Under the pieces are notes generated by a model that saw only the letters and a program-made list of their open reading frames with translations, searched no databases and had not been told where the DNA came from. A stretch of DNA of 64,000 nt from Stackebrandtia endophytica (GTDB taxonomy: Bacteria; Actinomycetota; Actinomycetes; Mycobacteriales; Micromonosporaceae), in contig NZ_VFOW01000001.1 of the NCBI RefSeq assembly GCF_006716355.1, forward strand, positions 1,054,001-1,118,000. The letters are read 5' to 3'. How positions within the stretch are numbered: position 1 is the stretch's first letter; every line of letters starts with the position of its first letter. Below are positions 1-10,304 of the stretch, piece after piece. Both the position numbers and the translations under genes were made by a program.

Positions 1-601
1 CGTCGCCGGGCTCGGCCCTCAACTCCCCCGCAGCCTTCCCGGCCACATAGGAGTGTGATGTGCCGTGAAAGCCGTAACGGCGCACCCCGTGCTCGGTACG
101 CCACGAATCGGGAACCGCGTAGGTGTAGGCGGCCTCGGGCATGGTGGCGTGGAAGGCGGTGTCGAAGACCGCGACATGCGGGATGTCGGTGAACAGCGAG
201 CGCGCGGTGCGGATACCGGCCAGGTTGGCGGGATTGTGCAGCGGCGCCAAGGCCGACAACCGATCGATGGTGTCGCATACCTTGTCGGTGATCAGGGTAG
301 GTGCGCTGAACTCGTCTCCACCGTGGACGACCCGATGACCGATGGCGGCCAGGCTGATCCCGGTGAGGTCGGGCCCCTCCTCGTCGAAGGCGGCCAGGAT
401 GCGACGCATCGCGGTGTCGTGATCGGGCAGGTCGACGTCGAGGGCGATGCGGTGGTCGTTCCAGGTGTGCCGGAAGTGGCCGCCGGACTCCCCGATGCGT
501 TCGGCCAGACCGGCGGCGACGACCGAACCGTCGGCCAGATTCAACAGTTGGTACTTGATCGAGGAGGAGCCGGAGTTCAGCACCAGTACATGCGAGTTCA
601 T
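1..601 (-). CDS. ackA: Acetate kinase (N-terminal part; gene runs off the window)
   Basis: Acetate kinase interconverts acetyl phosphate + ADP with acetate + ATP in the cytoplasm. The visible 200 residues begin MNSHVLVLNSGSSSIKYQ, the family's N-terminal phosphate-binding signature, followed by the GHRVVHGG motif and RYGFHGTSH. The 3' half lies left of base 1. The ATG (599-601) overlaps the pta stop codon as ATGA, so the two genes are translationally coupled and form the usual Pta-AckA overflow/acetate-assimilation pair. Identification is by family motifs and context. Confidence 0.95.
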   Translation of the reverse strand, partial: MNSHVLVLNSGSSSIKYQLLNLADGSVVAAGLAERIGESGGHFRHTWNDHRIALDVDLPDHDTAMRRILAAFDEEGPDLTGISLAAIGHRVVHGGDEFSAPTLITDKVCDTIDRLSALAPLHNPANLAGIRTARSLFTDIPHVAVFDTAFHATMPEAAYTYAVPDSWRTEHGVRRYGFHGTSHSYVAGKAAGELRAEPGD

Positions 602-2652
602 CGCGCACCTTCCTGGGCTTGGACGGCGGTCAACGCCACCGTGTTGACGATGTCGTGAACCGTGGCGCCTCGGGACAGATCGTTGACCGGCTTGCGCAGC
701 CCCTGCAGGACCGGCCCGATGGCGACGGCCCCGGCGCTGCGCTGCACCGCCTTGTAGAGGTTGTTGCCGGTGTTGAGGTCGGGGACGATCAAGACCGTGG
801 CGCGACCGGCGACGTCGCTGTCGGGCAACTTCGTCGAGGCCACCTCGACGTCGATGGCCGCGTCGTATTGGATCGGCCCCTCCACGGGAAGTTCGGGGGC
901 ACGGTCGCGTACCAGCGCGGTCGCCCGTCGCACCCGGTCGACCTCGGCACCACTGCCGGACTCCCCGGTGGAGTAGGACAGCATCGCCACCCGGGGCTCC
1001 ACTCCGAATGCCGCCGCCGAGGCCGCCGAGGACACCGCGATGTCGGCCAGCTGTTCGGTCGAGGGTTCCGGGATCACGGCACAGTCACCGTAGACCAGCA
1101 CCCGCTCGGCCAGACACATGAAGAACACACTGGAGACCACCGCGGTTCCCTTGACGGTCTTGATGATCTCGAATGCCGGTCGGATCGTGTGCGCGGTGGT
1201 GTGCATGGCGCCGGAGACCATGCCGTCGGCCAATCCGCAGTGGACCATCATGGTGCCGAAGTAGGAGACGTCGGTGACGATGTCCCGCGCCTGATCGACG
1301 CCGACGCCCCGGTGAGCACGCAGCCGCGCGTATTCGGCGGCGAACCTGTCGCGCAGCCCGGGATCCTGTGGACTGACCACATCGGCCCGTGAGATGTCGG
1401 CTCCGACTCGGGCCGCCAGCTCAGTCAACTCGGACCGCTCCCCCAGCAGCACGATCTCGGCGACCCCTCGGCGCAGGATGATGTCGGCGGCGCGCAACAC
1501 CCTGGGGTCGGCGCCTTCGGGCAGGACGATCCGGCGCCGGTCGGCGCGGGCCCGCTCCATCAGTTCGTGTTCGAACATCAACGGCGTCACCGCCGCCGAT
1601 CTCGCCAACCGCATCCGCTCCACGAGGGTGTCGGTGTCCACTCTGTCGGCGAACAGCCCCAAGGCGGTGGCAATCTTGCGTTCCGAGGCGGCCGATATTC
1701 GTCCGTGCACAGTGGCCAGTGTCGCCGCCGTGTCGAAGGTGTCGTATTCGGTCGACAGGATCGGCAGCTCGGAGTCCAACCCGTCGAGCAGCCGGGTCAC
1801 CTGGCGCGGTGGCCGCAGCCCCCCGGTGAGCACCACCGCCGCGCTGACCGGCGAGCCGGTGGCGTGATGAGCCGTCAGGATGCCCAGCAGCAACTCGGAT
1901 CGATCACCCGGCGTGATCACCACGGCGTTGTCGACCAGGTGGTCCAGCATGTTGGGCAGTGTCATCGCCGCGACCAGCACGTCACCCGCGGTCCGACCGA
2001 GCAGTTCCGGATCGCCCGACAGAAGCGTCGCCGACACCGCTTCGGCGTGTTCACCGACGGTCGGCGCGGTCAAGGCGGGCGTCTCCGGCAACACCCAGAG
2101 TTCCGCATCGAGGTCGGCCAACGTGTTCGACAGGTCCGGGTCGACGCGGTTGGCGACGACCCCGCAGACGGTCGCGTGGGCGGCGACGGCCTCGGCACGA
2201 CCCAACGCGGCCGCCGCGGCGATCTCGGCGGCGGTTCGGTCGGTTCCGGTCACCACGAGCAGGACCGGAGCGGCCAGGTTCACCGCCACCCGCAGGTTGA
2301 AGTCGAACTCGGTGGGTGAGGCGACATCGGTGTAGTCGGTGCCGATCACCACGATCGCGTCGCATTGTTCGGCCAACGCGTGAAATCGGGCGATGATCCG
2401 GCTGAGCGCCGCATCGGGGTCGGCCCGTACCTCGGCGTAGTCGACGCCCACACAATCGGCGTAGTCGCCGACGGGTGCGAAACGTCGCCGCAACAAGGTG
2501 ATCGACCGGTCGGGCTCGGTACCCTCCCGAACCACCGGCCGGAACACCCCGATGTTGCCGGCCTGCCGGGTGAGCAACTCGGCCACTCCCAGGGCGACGA
2601 GGGATTTTCCGCTACCGGCATCCAATGCCGCGATGTATACGCTGTTGGCCAC
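598..2652 (-). CDS. pta: Phosphate acetyltransferase
   Basis: Phosphate acetyltransferase interconverts acetyl-CoA + phosphate with acetyl phosphate + CoA. I place the start at the GTG whose product begins VANSVYIAALDAGSGKS, because long Pta proteins start just before this P-loop-like motif; the open frame extends upstream to 2862 but that part is low-complexity Arg/Pro sequence. The 684-residue product has an N-terminal dethiobiotin-synthetase-like domain (about 1-200), a central DRTGG-type domain (about 205-330) and a C-terminal PTA_PTB catalytic domain from about 360 (RRRIVLPEGADPRVLRAA). Length matches long-form Pta. It is the first gene of the pta-ackA operon. Confidence 0.93.
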   Translation of the reverse strand: MANSVYIAALDAGSGKSLVALGVAELLTRQAGNIGVFRPVVREGTEPDRSITLLRRRFAPVGDYADCVGVDYAEVRADPDAALSRIIARFHALAEQCDAIVVIGTDYTDVASPTEFDFNLRVAVNLAAPVLLVVTGTDRTAAEIAAAAALGRAEAVAAHATVCGVVANRVDPDLSNTLADLDAELWVLPETPALTAPTVGEHAEAVSATLLSGDPELLGRTAGDVLVAAMTLPNMLDHLVDNAVVITPGDRSELLLGILTAHHATGSPVSAAVVLTGGLRPPRQVTRLLDGLDSELPILSTEYDTFDTAATLATVHGRISAASERKIATALGLFADRVDTDTLVERMRLARSAAVTPLMFEHELMERARADRRRIVLPEGADPRVLRAADIILRRGVAEIVLLGERSELTELAARVGADISRADVVSPQDPGLRDRFAAEYARLRAHRGVGVDQARDIVTDVSYFGTMMVHCGLADGMVSGAMHTTAHTIRPAFEIIKTVKGTAVVSSVFFMCLAERVLVYGDCAVIPEPSTEQLADIAVSSAASAAAFGVEPRVAMLSYSTGESGSGAEVDRVRRATALVRDRAPELPVEGPIQYDAAIDVEVASTKLPDSDVAGRATVLIVPDLNTGNNLYKAVQRSAGAVAIGPVLQGLRKPVNDLSRGATVHDIVNTVALTAVQAQEGAR

Positions 2653-2875
2653 CGCTCCACGATAGGCGGGTTCCACCAGTCGCCAGACCGGCGCCGACGA
2701 TCTCACAGGATCCATTCGAGGGGGTCTCGGCGGCGGGATGTGGTGCCGCCGACGACAATGGGGCGCGGCAGGACGCCTCATACCGCACCGGCCGAGGACA
2801 GCGGGTCCGCGTGGTAATTCACGCGCGCCGAAAGTGAGTTCGCCGACGGCAGGGACGGTCATTAGGCTGGCTCGA

Positions 2876-3346
2876 ATGACCGCTGTTCGCCGCGCCGATG
2901 AGCGTGATCACGAAGAGATCGTCCGGCTGCGCTCCCTCATGTACGACTCGATGAACCAATCGGACGCCCCGGCGTCGGACTGGCGCGAGGCCGCGTCACG
3001 GCTGCTGCGCGTCGAGCTCGCCTCACCCGAGCCTCACCTCGTCGTGTACGTGATCGACGGCACCGACGGGTTGGCGGCGTGTGCCACCGGGTTCAGGGAG
3101 CAGCGACTGCCCAGCCCCACCAACCCCAGTGGACTGATGGGGCACATATCCAATGTCTACACTGATCATGGGTATCGGCGACGTGGCCATGCTCGGGCCT
3201 GCACGGTGGCGCTGCTGGAATGGTTCGCCGACCAGGGCGTCACCCGGGTGAACCTGCGCGCGTCGGCCGAGGCCGAACCGCTGTATCGGTCATTGGGTTT
3301 CGAACGGACCGGTGACCCGGCGATGCGGCTCAACCTGGCCCCGTGA
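2876..3346 (+). CDS. GNAT-family N-acetyltransferase
   Basis: A 156-residue single-domain GNAT acetyltransferase; the substrate is unknown. The acetyl-CoA-binding motif is visible as GYRRRGHARACTVALLEW (about 97-114), preceded by the beta4 strand ISNVYTDH and followed by the typical C-terminal LYRSLGFE. I chose the ATG at 2876 because a -10 hexamer TAGGCT (2863-2868) ends 7 nt before it, which predicts a leaderless transcript; the longer open frame upstream overlaps the pta promoter side. It stands alone, divergent from pta, 37 nt before the next gene. Confidence 0.85.
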   Translation: MTAVRRADERDHEEIVRLRSLMYDSMNQSDAPASDWREAASRLLRVELASPEPHLVVYVIDGTDGLAACATGFREQRLPSPTNPSGLMGHISNVYTDHGYRRRGHARACTVALLEWFADQGVTRVNLRASAEAEPLYRSLGFERTGDPAMRLNLAP

Positions 3347-3383
3347 CCACCGGTACCGGCACCCTCCCCACCGAAGGACCCCC

Positions 3384-4007
3384 ATGGAATTGATCGCCAC
3401 CGGCCGTGACGCCGACGTGTTCGCCATCGATCACCACCGAGTGCTGCGCCGCTACCGCCACTACCCGGTGCCCGAACGGGAGGTTCGGGTGATGCGGCAT
3501 CTGACCGACACCGGCTTTCCGGTACCGCGGGTCCACGACGTCGCCGGAAACGATCTGGTGCTGCAACGACTGCACGGGCCGACCCTGGCCACCAGCGACG
3601 TCACCGAACCGGGACGGCTGCTGGCAGAGGTGCACAACCGGTTGCACTCGCTGGCCGCGCCGACGTGGTTGGGCGAGGGTGCAGCGATACTGCACCTGGA
3701 TCTGCATCCACTGAACGTGATCGTCACCGACGACGGGCCCCACGTCATCGACTGGACCAACGTCGACAGCGGAGATCCGGCCTCCGACGTCGCCGACACC
3801 GTCGCGATTCTGCGGGCCGTCGACGTCGACACCATCGGGATTCCCGGCTTCGCGCAGCAGCGAGACCAACTGCTCGAACAGTTCCTCGCGCACATCGATC
3901 ACGACCCGGCACCCCGAATGCCCGAAGCCGCCACCAGGCGACTCGACAACCCCAATCTCACCGAGTCGGAGCTTCGACGACTGCGCGACCTGATCAAATC
4001 CGGCTGA
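3384..4007 (+). CDS. Aminoglycoside phosphotransferase (APH)-family protein
   Basis: A small (207-residue) APH/choline-kinase-fold protein. The catalytic loop HLDLHPLNVIV (the HxDxxxxN motif, about residues 110-120) and the metal-binding IDW (about 127) are intact. The N-terminal lobe is short, with VFAIDHHRVLRRY supplying the ATP-lobe strand. The start follows a Shine-Dalgarno AAGGA at about 3374. The substrate could be an aminoglycoside, macrolide, sugar or small metabolite, and nothing in the sequence decides this. It lies 37 nt after the acetyltransferase and may be co-transcribed with it. Confidence 0.8.
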   Translation: MELIATGRDADVFAIDHHRVLRRYRHYPVPEREVRVMRHLTDTGFPVPRVHDVAGNDLVLQRLHGPTLATSDVTEPGRLLAEVHNRLHSLAAPTWLGEGAAILHLDLHPLNVIVTDDGPHVIDWTNVDSGDPASDVADTVAILRAVDVDTIGIPGFAQQRDQLLEQFLAHIDHDPAPRMPEAATRRLDNPNLTESELRRLRDLIKSG

Positions 4008-4164
4008 AGGCGGTTTCGAACCCGGCGTCAGAATTTCCCGGCGTAACTTTCCACAGGTGCCACCGGTCGTTACCCGCCCACACGGTGACCTCCCCGAACA
4101 TCGTTCTTCAACCGTGATCTGGCGCGGTATCGCCACGCCGGATCTGCGGCTAGCCTCAAAAATC

Positions 4165-5712
4165 GTGACAGCAACGTTCTACACAGCCAACGGCATGGTG
4201 TGCTCCGTCGACCAGCTGGCCTCGTCGGCGGGAGTCGCGGCACTGCGAGCGGGCGGCTCCGCCGTGGACGCGGCCATAGCGACCAATGCGGTTCTCGCGG
4301 TGACCGGCCCACACCTGTGCGGCATGGGCGGCGACCTGTTCGCCCTGGTGCACCTTCCCGGTGAACCGGTGCACGCGCTCAACGCCTCCGGCAGGGCCGG
4401 CTCCGGCGCCGACGCGGCGGCGCTGCGTGACGCCGGACATCAATCGATGCCGTTGAAGAATCACATGGCCTCGGTGACGGTCCCCGGATGCGTCGACGGT
4501 TGGCTGGCGCTGCACCGCCGGTTCGGTCGGTTGCCGCTGTCCGAGGTGTTCGGCGACGCGATCGCGCTGGCCGCCGACGGATTCGGAGCGTCCCCGCTGC
4601 TGGCGGGATCGGCCGCCAACCTGGCCGGAGCCGTGGGAGCCGACGACCTCGCAGCCGCCTCCCACGCCGGGGCCAGGGTGCGTCGCCCCGGTGTCGCCCG
4701 AACCCTGGCCGCCGTCGCCGAACACGGCCGAGAACCCTTCTACCGAGGAGAATTCGGAACCGGGCTGCTGGACCTGGGCCGAGGACAATTCAGCACCGAC
4801 GACCTCGCGGTCGACAACGCCGAGTGGGTCGACCCGGTCTCGGTGCGCGCCTTCGGACACGACGTGTGGACGCTGCCGCCGAACTCGCAGGGCTACCTGC
4901 TGCTGTTGAGTCTGGCGATCGCCGACCGGCTGGACCTCCCCGACGACACCGACAGCCCGCTGTGGGCACATCTGTTGATCGAGGCCTCCCGCCAGGCCGG
5001 CTACGACCGGCCCGACCGGCTCTTCGACGGCGCCGACGTGACGGCCCTGCTCAGCGAGGGTGAGGTCGGCAAACGCGCCGCGGCCATCTCCCGCCAACAG
5101 GCCGGGGTCACCGCCGTACCGGCCGACCCGGGCGACACCACCTACCTGTGCACCGTCGACTCCGACGGCATGGGCGTGTCGCTCATCCAGTCCAACGCCG
5201 CCGGATTCGGTTCCGGAATCTTCGAACCCACCACCGGAATCGGCCTCCACAATCGAGGACTCGGGTTCAACCTGATACCCGGGCACCCCGCCGAGTACAC
5301 CCCGGGAAAGCGACCACCCCACACACTGTTGCCCGCGATCGCGACCCGGCCGGACGGTTCACTGCGAGCCATCGCGGGAACCATGGGCGGGGACACCCAG
5401 CCACAGATCGTGCTGCAGATCCTCACTCGGATGCTGCGGCACGGTCAGACACCGGGCGAGGCCATCGGAGCACCTCGTTGGCGCATCGGAAACTCCACCG
5501 GTTTCGACACGTGGACCCACCCACATCCGAATCCGATCGACCTCGAGTCCGACGCCCCCACCGGCTGGGACTCGCTGGCCGACTTCGGTCACCCGACCGG
5601 TCGGGTGACCGGCCTCTTCGGACACGCCCACGCGATCGACGTCGATGACCACCTGATGAGATCGGGCGCCGCGGACCCCCGCGCCGCGATCTCAGCGGTG
5701 GCCACCAACTGA
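4165..5712 (+). CDS. Gamma-glutamyltransferase family protein
   Basis: An Ntn-hydrolase of the gamma-glutamyltranspeptidase family, 515 residues. Members are autoprocessed before a threonine that becomes the nucleophile of the small subunit; here the candidate is in GDTTYLCTVDSDG (around residue 325), matching the TTH/TS-x-VVD-x-DG block. Other family blocks are the N-terminal ASxAGxxxLRxGGSAVDAAIA, CGMGGD and GFGSGI near the C-terminal half. No signal peptide is seen, so it looks cytoplasmic. The GTG start lies 8 nt after a -10 hexamer TAGCCT (4151-4156), suggesting a leaderless mRNA. The physiological substrate (glutathione-like, mycothiol conjugate or cephalosporin-like acyl) cannot be told. 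Confidence 0.87.
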   Translation: MTATFYTANGMVCSVDQLASSAGVAALRAGGSAVDAAIATNAVLAVTGPHLCGMGGDLFALVHLPGEPVHALNASGRAGSGADAAALRDAGHQSMPLKNHMASVTVPGCVDGWLALHRRFGRLPLSEVFGDAIALAADGFGASPLLAGSAANLAGAVGADDLAAASHAGARVRRPGVARTLAAVAEHGREPFYRGEFGTGLLDLGRGQFSTDDLAVDNAEWVDPVSVRAFGHDVWTLPPNSQGYLLLLSLAIADRLDLPDDTDSPLWAHLLIEASRQAGYDRPDRLFDGADVTALLSEGEVGKRAAAISRQQAGVTAVPADPGDTTYLCTVDSDGMGVSLIQSNAAGFGSGIFEPTTGIGLHNRGLGFNLIPGHPAEYTPGKRPPHTLLPAIATRPDGSLRAIAGTMGGDTQPQIVLQILTRMLRHGQTPGEAIGAPRWRIGNSTGFDTWTHPHPNPIDLESDAPTGWDSLADFGHPTGRVTGLFGHAHAIDVDDHLMRSGAADPRAAISAVATN

Positions 5713-5722
5713 CGACCACACG

Positions 5723-5758
5723 CCGGTGCGGTCAGCCGATCAACGCCGACCGCACCGG
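5723..5758. terminator. Stem-loop between convergent genes
   Basis: An 11-bp perfect inverted repeat (arms 5723-5733 and 5748-5758, CCGGTGCGGTC) with a 14-nt loop lies between the convergent gamma-glutamyltransferase and DUF397 genes. No T-tract follows; GC-rich hairpins without T-tracts are common terminators in actinomycetes. Confidence 0.65.
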
Positions 5759-5764
5759 GCCTCA

Positions 5765-5941
5765 CTACTTCACCAGCTCAATCAAAGCGGCGAACTCGGA
5801 ACGCGACACCGTCAAGATCGGCGAGCCGTCGCCGAGCTTGCTGTCGCGGACCTGGGGGCCGACAGCGGCGAGACGGGCCTCGACGCAGCTGCCACCTGAA
5901 CCACCGCTACGACTGGACTTGCGCCACTTTCCTGGGGTCAT
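5765..5941 (-). CDS. DUF397 small protein, partner of XRE regulator
   Basis: A 58-residue DUF397 protein beginning MTPGKWRKSSRSGGSG, with the family signature W-RKSSRS and the later VEAR, VRDSK and EFAALI blocks. The ATG (5939-5941) overlaps the stop of the upstream XRE gene as ATGA, so the two are translationally coupled. In actinomycetes DUF397 genes sit beside DUF5753-containing XRE regulators of the WhiJ type, where the small protein is thought to modulate the regulator. A longer open frame exists upstream but it is the reading shadow of the regulator. Confidence 0.88.
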   Translation of the reverse strand: MTPGKWRKSSRSGGSGGSCVEARLAAVGPQVRDSKLGDGSPILTVSRSEFAALIELVK

Positions 5942-6750
5942 GACAAGTACTCCTCCAATGTGATTGCGGACGAACGGACGTGGTTGAAAGTCCGTTCGTA
6001 TAGGGACACTACGGCGTGGTCTTCTATGTAGCGACACCCATCCACCGAATCCACGTACGCAAAGGACACCGAGTTCGTTGCGGGAGTGAGGATGTTGAAC
6101 GAGCCGGCCATCGCCGCGTGCAGTCCGACAATCACCCGAATGCGGACCTCCGAGATCGCGTCGATCTGCGTCAGGCGTTCCACCTGACCACGGCGCACCT
6201 CCGGAAGGTCGTGCAGATAATCCAAAGTTGATCGTCCGATGAGGAATTCCATCTCCGGAAGCCGGCGTCTACCGAACAGCAACTCCTGCCGTTGTGACCG
6301 CAGAACGCGAACCGCCTCGGCCCGAGCTGACGGCAACGGCGGCTGCGCATCCTGCACCGCCCGCAGGTATTCCGGAGTCTGCAGCAATCCCGGGATGTAC
6401 TCCGTCTCCAGGACCCGAATTCGCGAGGCGTCGTGTTCGGCCTCCAGGAACAACGGGAACTCCGAGGGGATGCCCTCCTTGTGCGCCTGCCACCATCCCC
6501 GACGGTTGCCGTCTAGGGCGTAGCGGTACATCTCGCTCATCAGAGCCGGGGGTGCGTCATACAACCGCCCCAACCGCTCCACCTGATGGTCACGGGTCGC
6601 CTGGGCGCCCTCCTCAATACGTTGAATCGTTTGTGGACTGTAGCCGATAGCGTGTGCTGCTTGCGATCTGGTGATTCCCGCCGCCTCGCGCAACTTGCGC
6701 ATCGAGGACCCCAGGGCTCGCCGGGCCACCGTTGGTTGCATATGGGCCAT
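5938..6750 (-). CDS. XRE-family transcriptional regulator with DUF5753 (WhiJ-like)
   Basis: A 270-residue DNA-binding protein. An N-terminal helix-turn-helix covers about residues 9-65 (GSSMRKLREAAGITRSQAAHA...YSPQTIQRIEEG). The rest is a DUF5753 ligand/partner domain, recognisable by the GWW-AHKEGIPSEF, YIPGLLQT-EYLRA and GRSTLDYL blocks. The start at 6750 is supported by GGAAGAG placed 4 nt before the ATG. It is followed by the coupled DUF397 gene. The ligand and operator are unknown; autoregulation is usual for the family but not shown here. Confidence 0.9.
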   Translation of the reverse strand: MAHMQPTVARRALGSSMRKLREAAGITRSQAAHAIGYSPQTIQRIEEGAQATRDHQVERLGRLYDAPPALMSEMYRYALDGNRRGWWQAHKEGIPSEFPLFLEAEHDASRIRVLETEYIPGLLQTPEYLRAVQDAQPPLPSARAEAVRVLRSQRQELLFGRRRLPEMEFLIGRSTLDYLHDLPEVRRGQVERLTQIDAISEVRIRVIVGLHAAMAGSFNILTPATNSVSFAYVDSVDGCRYIEDHAVVSLYERTFNHVRSSAITLEEYLS

Positions 6751-6908
6751 GTGACTCTTCCGCCGCCGTCTTTCCGTCTCGGCGCTTCCGTAACGGAAAC
6801 CGAGTACTGGCTTCACATTGTGCCATCGGGGACATAACGTCGTTTCGTGGACTGTTACACCATCGGCGCCCGCGCCGAATCCATCCAGCGCACCGTCACC
6901 GGTGCCCC

Positions 6909-7187
6909 ATGGAGTCGGCCGTGAGGGAAATCGAATACGGACGATTCTCAGATTCAGCCGGCACCTATGCGGTGGCCAGCTCGGCGGCACCGAACACGAT
7001 CCGGGTGTATGCGGTCTCAGCAGGCGACCGATCCATCCTGTGCACCATCAGCGGGGTGCAGGGCTCCCCCATGGCCTCATGGGGAACCACCTGGCTGCAT
7101 TGCGCACCGGAGTGGTACGACGCCGTCCAGGAGCGCGCGCTGGACACCTACTGGGGCGCCGTCGCAGGTGGCGGCACCCCGAACTGA
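6909..7187 (+). CDS. Small hypothetical protein
   Basis: An open frame of 92 residues (MESAVREIEYGRFSDSAG...) transcribed divergently from the XRE regulator. A GTG 12 nt downstream (product V-REIEYGRF) is an equally possible start. The product has no signal peptide or membrane segment. The C-terminal half is Trp-rich (SWGTTWLHCAPEWYDAVQERAL), with a single Cys. I recognise no family. Codon use looks like real coding sequence (strong third-position GC), but no clear Shine-Dalgarno is present. Confidence 0.5.
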   Translation: MESAVREIEYGRFSDSAGTYAVASSAAPNTIRVYAVSAGDRSILCTISGVQGSPMASWGTTWLHCAPEWYDAVQERALDTYWGAVAGGGTPN

Positions 7188-7604
7188 GCACGATTCACGG
7201 ATCCCCCAGACGGCCCGTTCCCATCCTCCCGGCGACGGGCCCATTGAGCCGCCTCCGGTCCCACCTGGCCGGGGGCGGCCCTACTCGTCACATGGCCTTA
7301 CTCGGCTGGTCTGGCGGTCCCGTGCCAACACGTATTCCAGTTGTCCCAAGGCGGCCCTCACATCCGAGTGGCGGCGGTATCGTCTGAAGACTGAGCACGA
7401 AACGACAGACCAGACGGTGATGAACACGCCGAAACCGAGCCGTGTGGCGCCCGCAACGGAATGCCACGGTGGCGCGTTGACCTTTGCGTCACCTCGAACG
7501 AGTCCTCGGAGGTTGCCCTTGAACCTCGTTCGTCGTTCATCGTGCAACGCAACAACGGGTTCGACGACAACCTCGGGTCGCATCACCGAAAAAGGAGCCG
7601 TGCC
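7188..7604. other. Intergenic stretch, about 420 bases
   Basis: No convincing gene is visible. A 101-codon open frame on the minus strand (7281-7586) has one hydrophobic stretch but no ribosome binding site and no recognisable family. The end of the stretch holds the AAAGGAG ribosome binding site of the next gene (7591-7597). Confidence 0.5.
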
Positions 7605-7868
7605 ATGTCCTCACGCCGGACCGAACACCGTCCACTGGTGGTGTCCACCGAAGCCCACGCGGCCGTCGAAGCCGCCTTCCTTGCCGCGGCAGCCGCTCCA
7701 CCGAAATCCGCCGATCCGGACTATCAGATTCCCGACAGTCCGGCCGAACTGTGGACATCGGCCAGCCGGGCCGGAATAACGGTGGGGCCCGCCGATGGTG
7801 GCGTACCGGCCGAACTGTCCCAGTGGGTGGCACCGACACTGGTCGTGCGATGGACGACCGAACCGTGA
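7605..7868 (+). CDS. Small hypothetical protein
   Basis: An 87-residue product, MSSRRTEHRPLVVSTEAH..., supported by a near-perfect AAAGGAG 8 nt upstream of the ATG. It has an Ala-rich central segment (AAVEAAFLAAAAAPP) and a C-terminal part with two Trp, no Cys, no membrane helix and no signal peptide. I do not recognise a family. It stands alone, convergent with glycyl-tRNA synthetase. Confidence 0.6.
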   Translation: MSSRRTEHRPLVVSTEAHAAVEAAFLAAAAAPPKSADPDYQIPDSPAELWTSASRAGITVGPADGGVPAELSQWVAPTLVVRWTTEP

Positions 7869-8051
7869 GACTCCACTCGCACCGGTGGATCCGTCGAGGT
7901 TCCGAAGGTTCCACGAAGCGACTTCGAGACCACGCCCGGACCCACTCGGCGGGAGCAGCGTAGACGACGACGCGCCCGCGAGCGTCCAACGGATCAACCG
8001 TCGAAACCCACGGGCGCGGTACGTCACCCAGTCGACCCGGGTGACGACGAC

Positions 8052-9434
<1,383 letters not shown>

Positions 9435-9608
9435 GTTGAATCTTCCATCCGGCTGGCGGTCGGTTATGGTGCTGCCCGGCGAAGCGCAGGGCTGAATCTG
9501 GTCGGTTGTCTCGGTGCGGACACGGACTACGACCGATAGGCAAGCCTACTTGGCGCCACCGAACAACCTCAGGGGGAGTCGGCAGGCCGAACCAGGTCGC
9601 CTACGAGG

Positions 9609-10304
9609 TCACTCCGCCTCCCACCCGCAGACTTCCATCTTCATGGTCGATCCACTCATGGACACTGTCAACGAGATATCCATCGGCGCGCTCGTCGCAC
9701 TCGTCGCCCGAACCGACACCAGGAACGATCCGTCCCCTGTGTCCCGAGGGTTGTCGAGTTGGAAAGCGTTGATCTCCAACGGATCCCACTCCCGTTCGAA
9801 TTCGTCGAGGGTCACCTCCCTCTTGACCGGCTCGCACAACGAGTCGTATGCGGCCGGCAGAGCGCCGTCGGCGACGTCGGTCATGAACACCGCCGCGGCG
9901 TCCCGCGACTGCTTGTACAACTCGTTGCCGGTCGCCACCAGCGCCGCACCCAGACCGAAGAAACCGCCGCCACACAGCAGCACCACGGCCACCACCGACA
10001 CCACGATGGTGACGGCGAGCCGGGTGTTGTCCCGGTCACGCGGCGGCGCGGCGAACGGCACCGGGGTTCCGAGGTGCCGAGGGGTGGACGCCGGGTCGGG
10101 AACCGGCGGCGACGGCGGGTTACCGGCGGCTCCCAGGTCGGGTGGTGGTGTCGCCGACGCGCCCGGCGCCGGAAGTCCGACCGCATCGTGCGGCGTGACC
10201 GCGCCCGGCGAACCGGGGCTCGACGGCGGTGCCGACCGGTTGGGGGACGTTGGATCGGGTGACTGAGGCGCGGGCCGGTCCGGGACCGGCGACGGCTGAG
10301 TCAT
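9609..10304 (-). CDS. Membrane-anchored protein with proline-rich cytoplasmic tail
   Basis: A 231-residue protein with a Pro-rich N-terminal third (about 1-95, MTQPSPVPDRPAPQSP...), one transmembrane helix (about 97-122, LAVTIVVSVVAVVLLCGGGFFGLGAAL) and an extracytoplasmic domain of about 105 residues. That domain (YDSLCEPVKREVTLDEFERE...) resembles DUF4878/lumazine-type secreted domains common in actinobacteria, with two Cys that could form a disulfide. The ATG overlaps the preceding gene's stop (ATGA at 10301-10304), so it is coupled to the ABM protein. Function unknown. Confidence 0.7.
   Translation of the reverse strand: MTQPSPVPDRPAPQSPDPTSPNRSAPPSSPGSPGAVTPHDAVGLPAPGASATPPPDLGAAGNPPSPPVPDPASTPRHLGTPVPFAAPPRDRDNTRLAVTIVVSVVAVVLLCGGGFFGLGAALVATGNELYKQSRDAAAVFMTDVADGALPAAYDSLCEPVKREVTLDEFEREWDPLEINAFQLDNPRDTGDGSFLVSVRATSATSAPMDISLTVSMSGSTMKMEVCGWEAE

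Noticed and set aside
2653-2862. 70-codon N-terminal extension of Pta
   Set aside because: Open frame of Arg/Pro-rich sequence not found in Pta proteins; the family start VANSVYIAALDAGSGKS is at 2652.
3384-4007. Antibiotic resistance gene
   Set aside because: APH fold only; the small size and chromosomal context do not support a specific resistance claim.
7281-7586. Possible 101-residue minus-strand gene
   Set aside because: One hydrophobic stretch but no ribosome binding site, no family and atypical codon use.
9435-9608. T-box riboswitch before glyQS
   Set aside because: No T-box sequence or specifier loop arrangement is visible.
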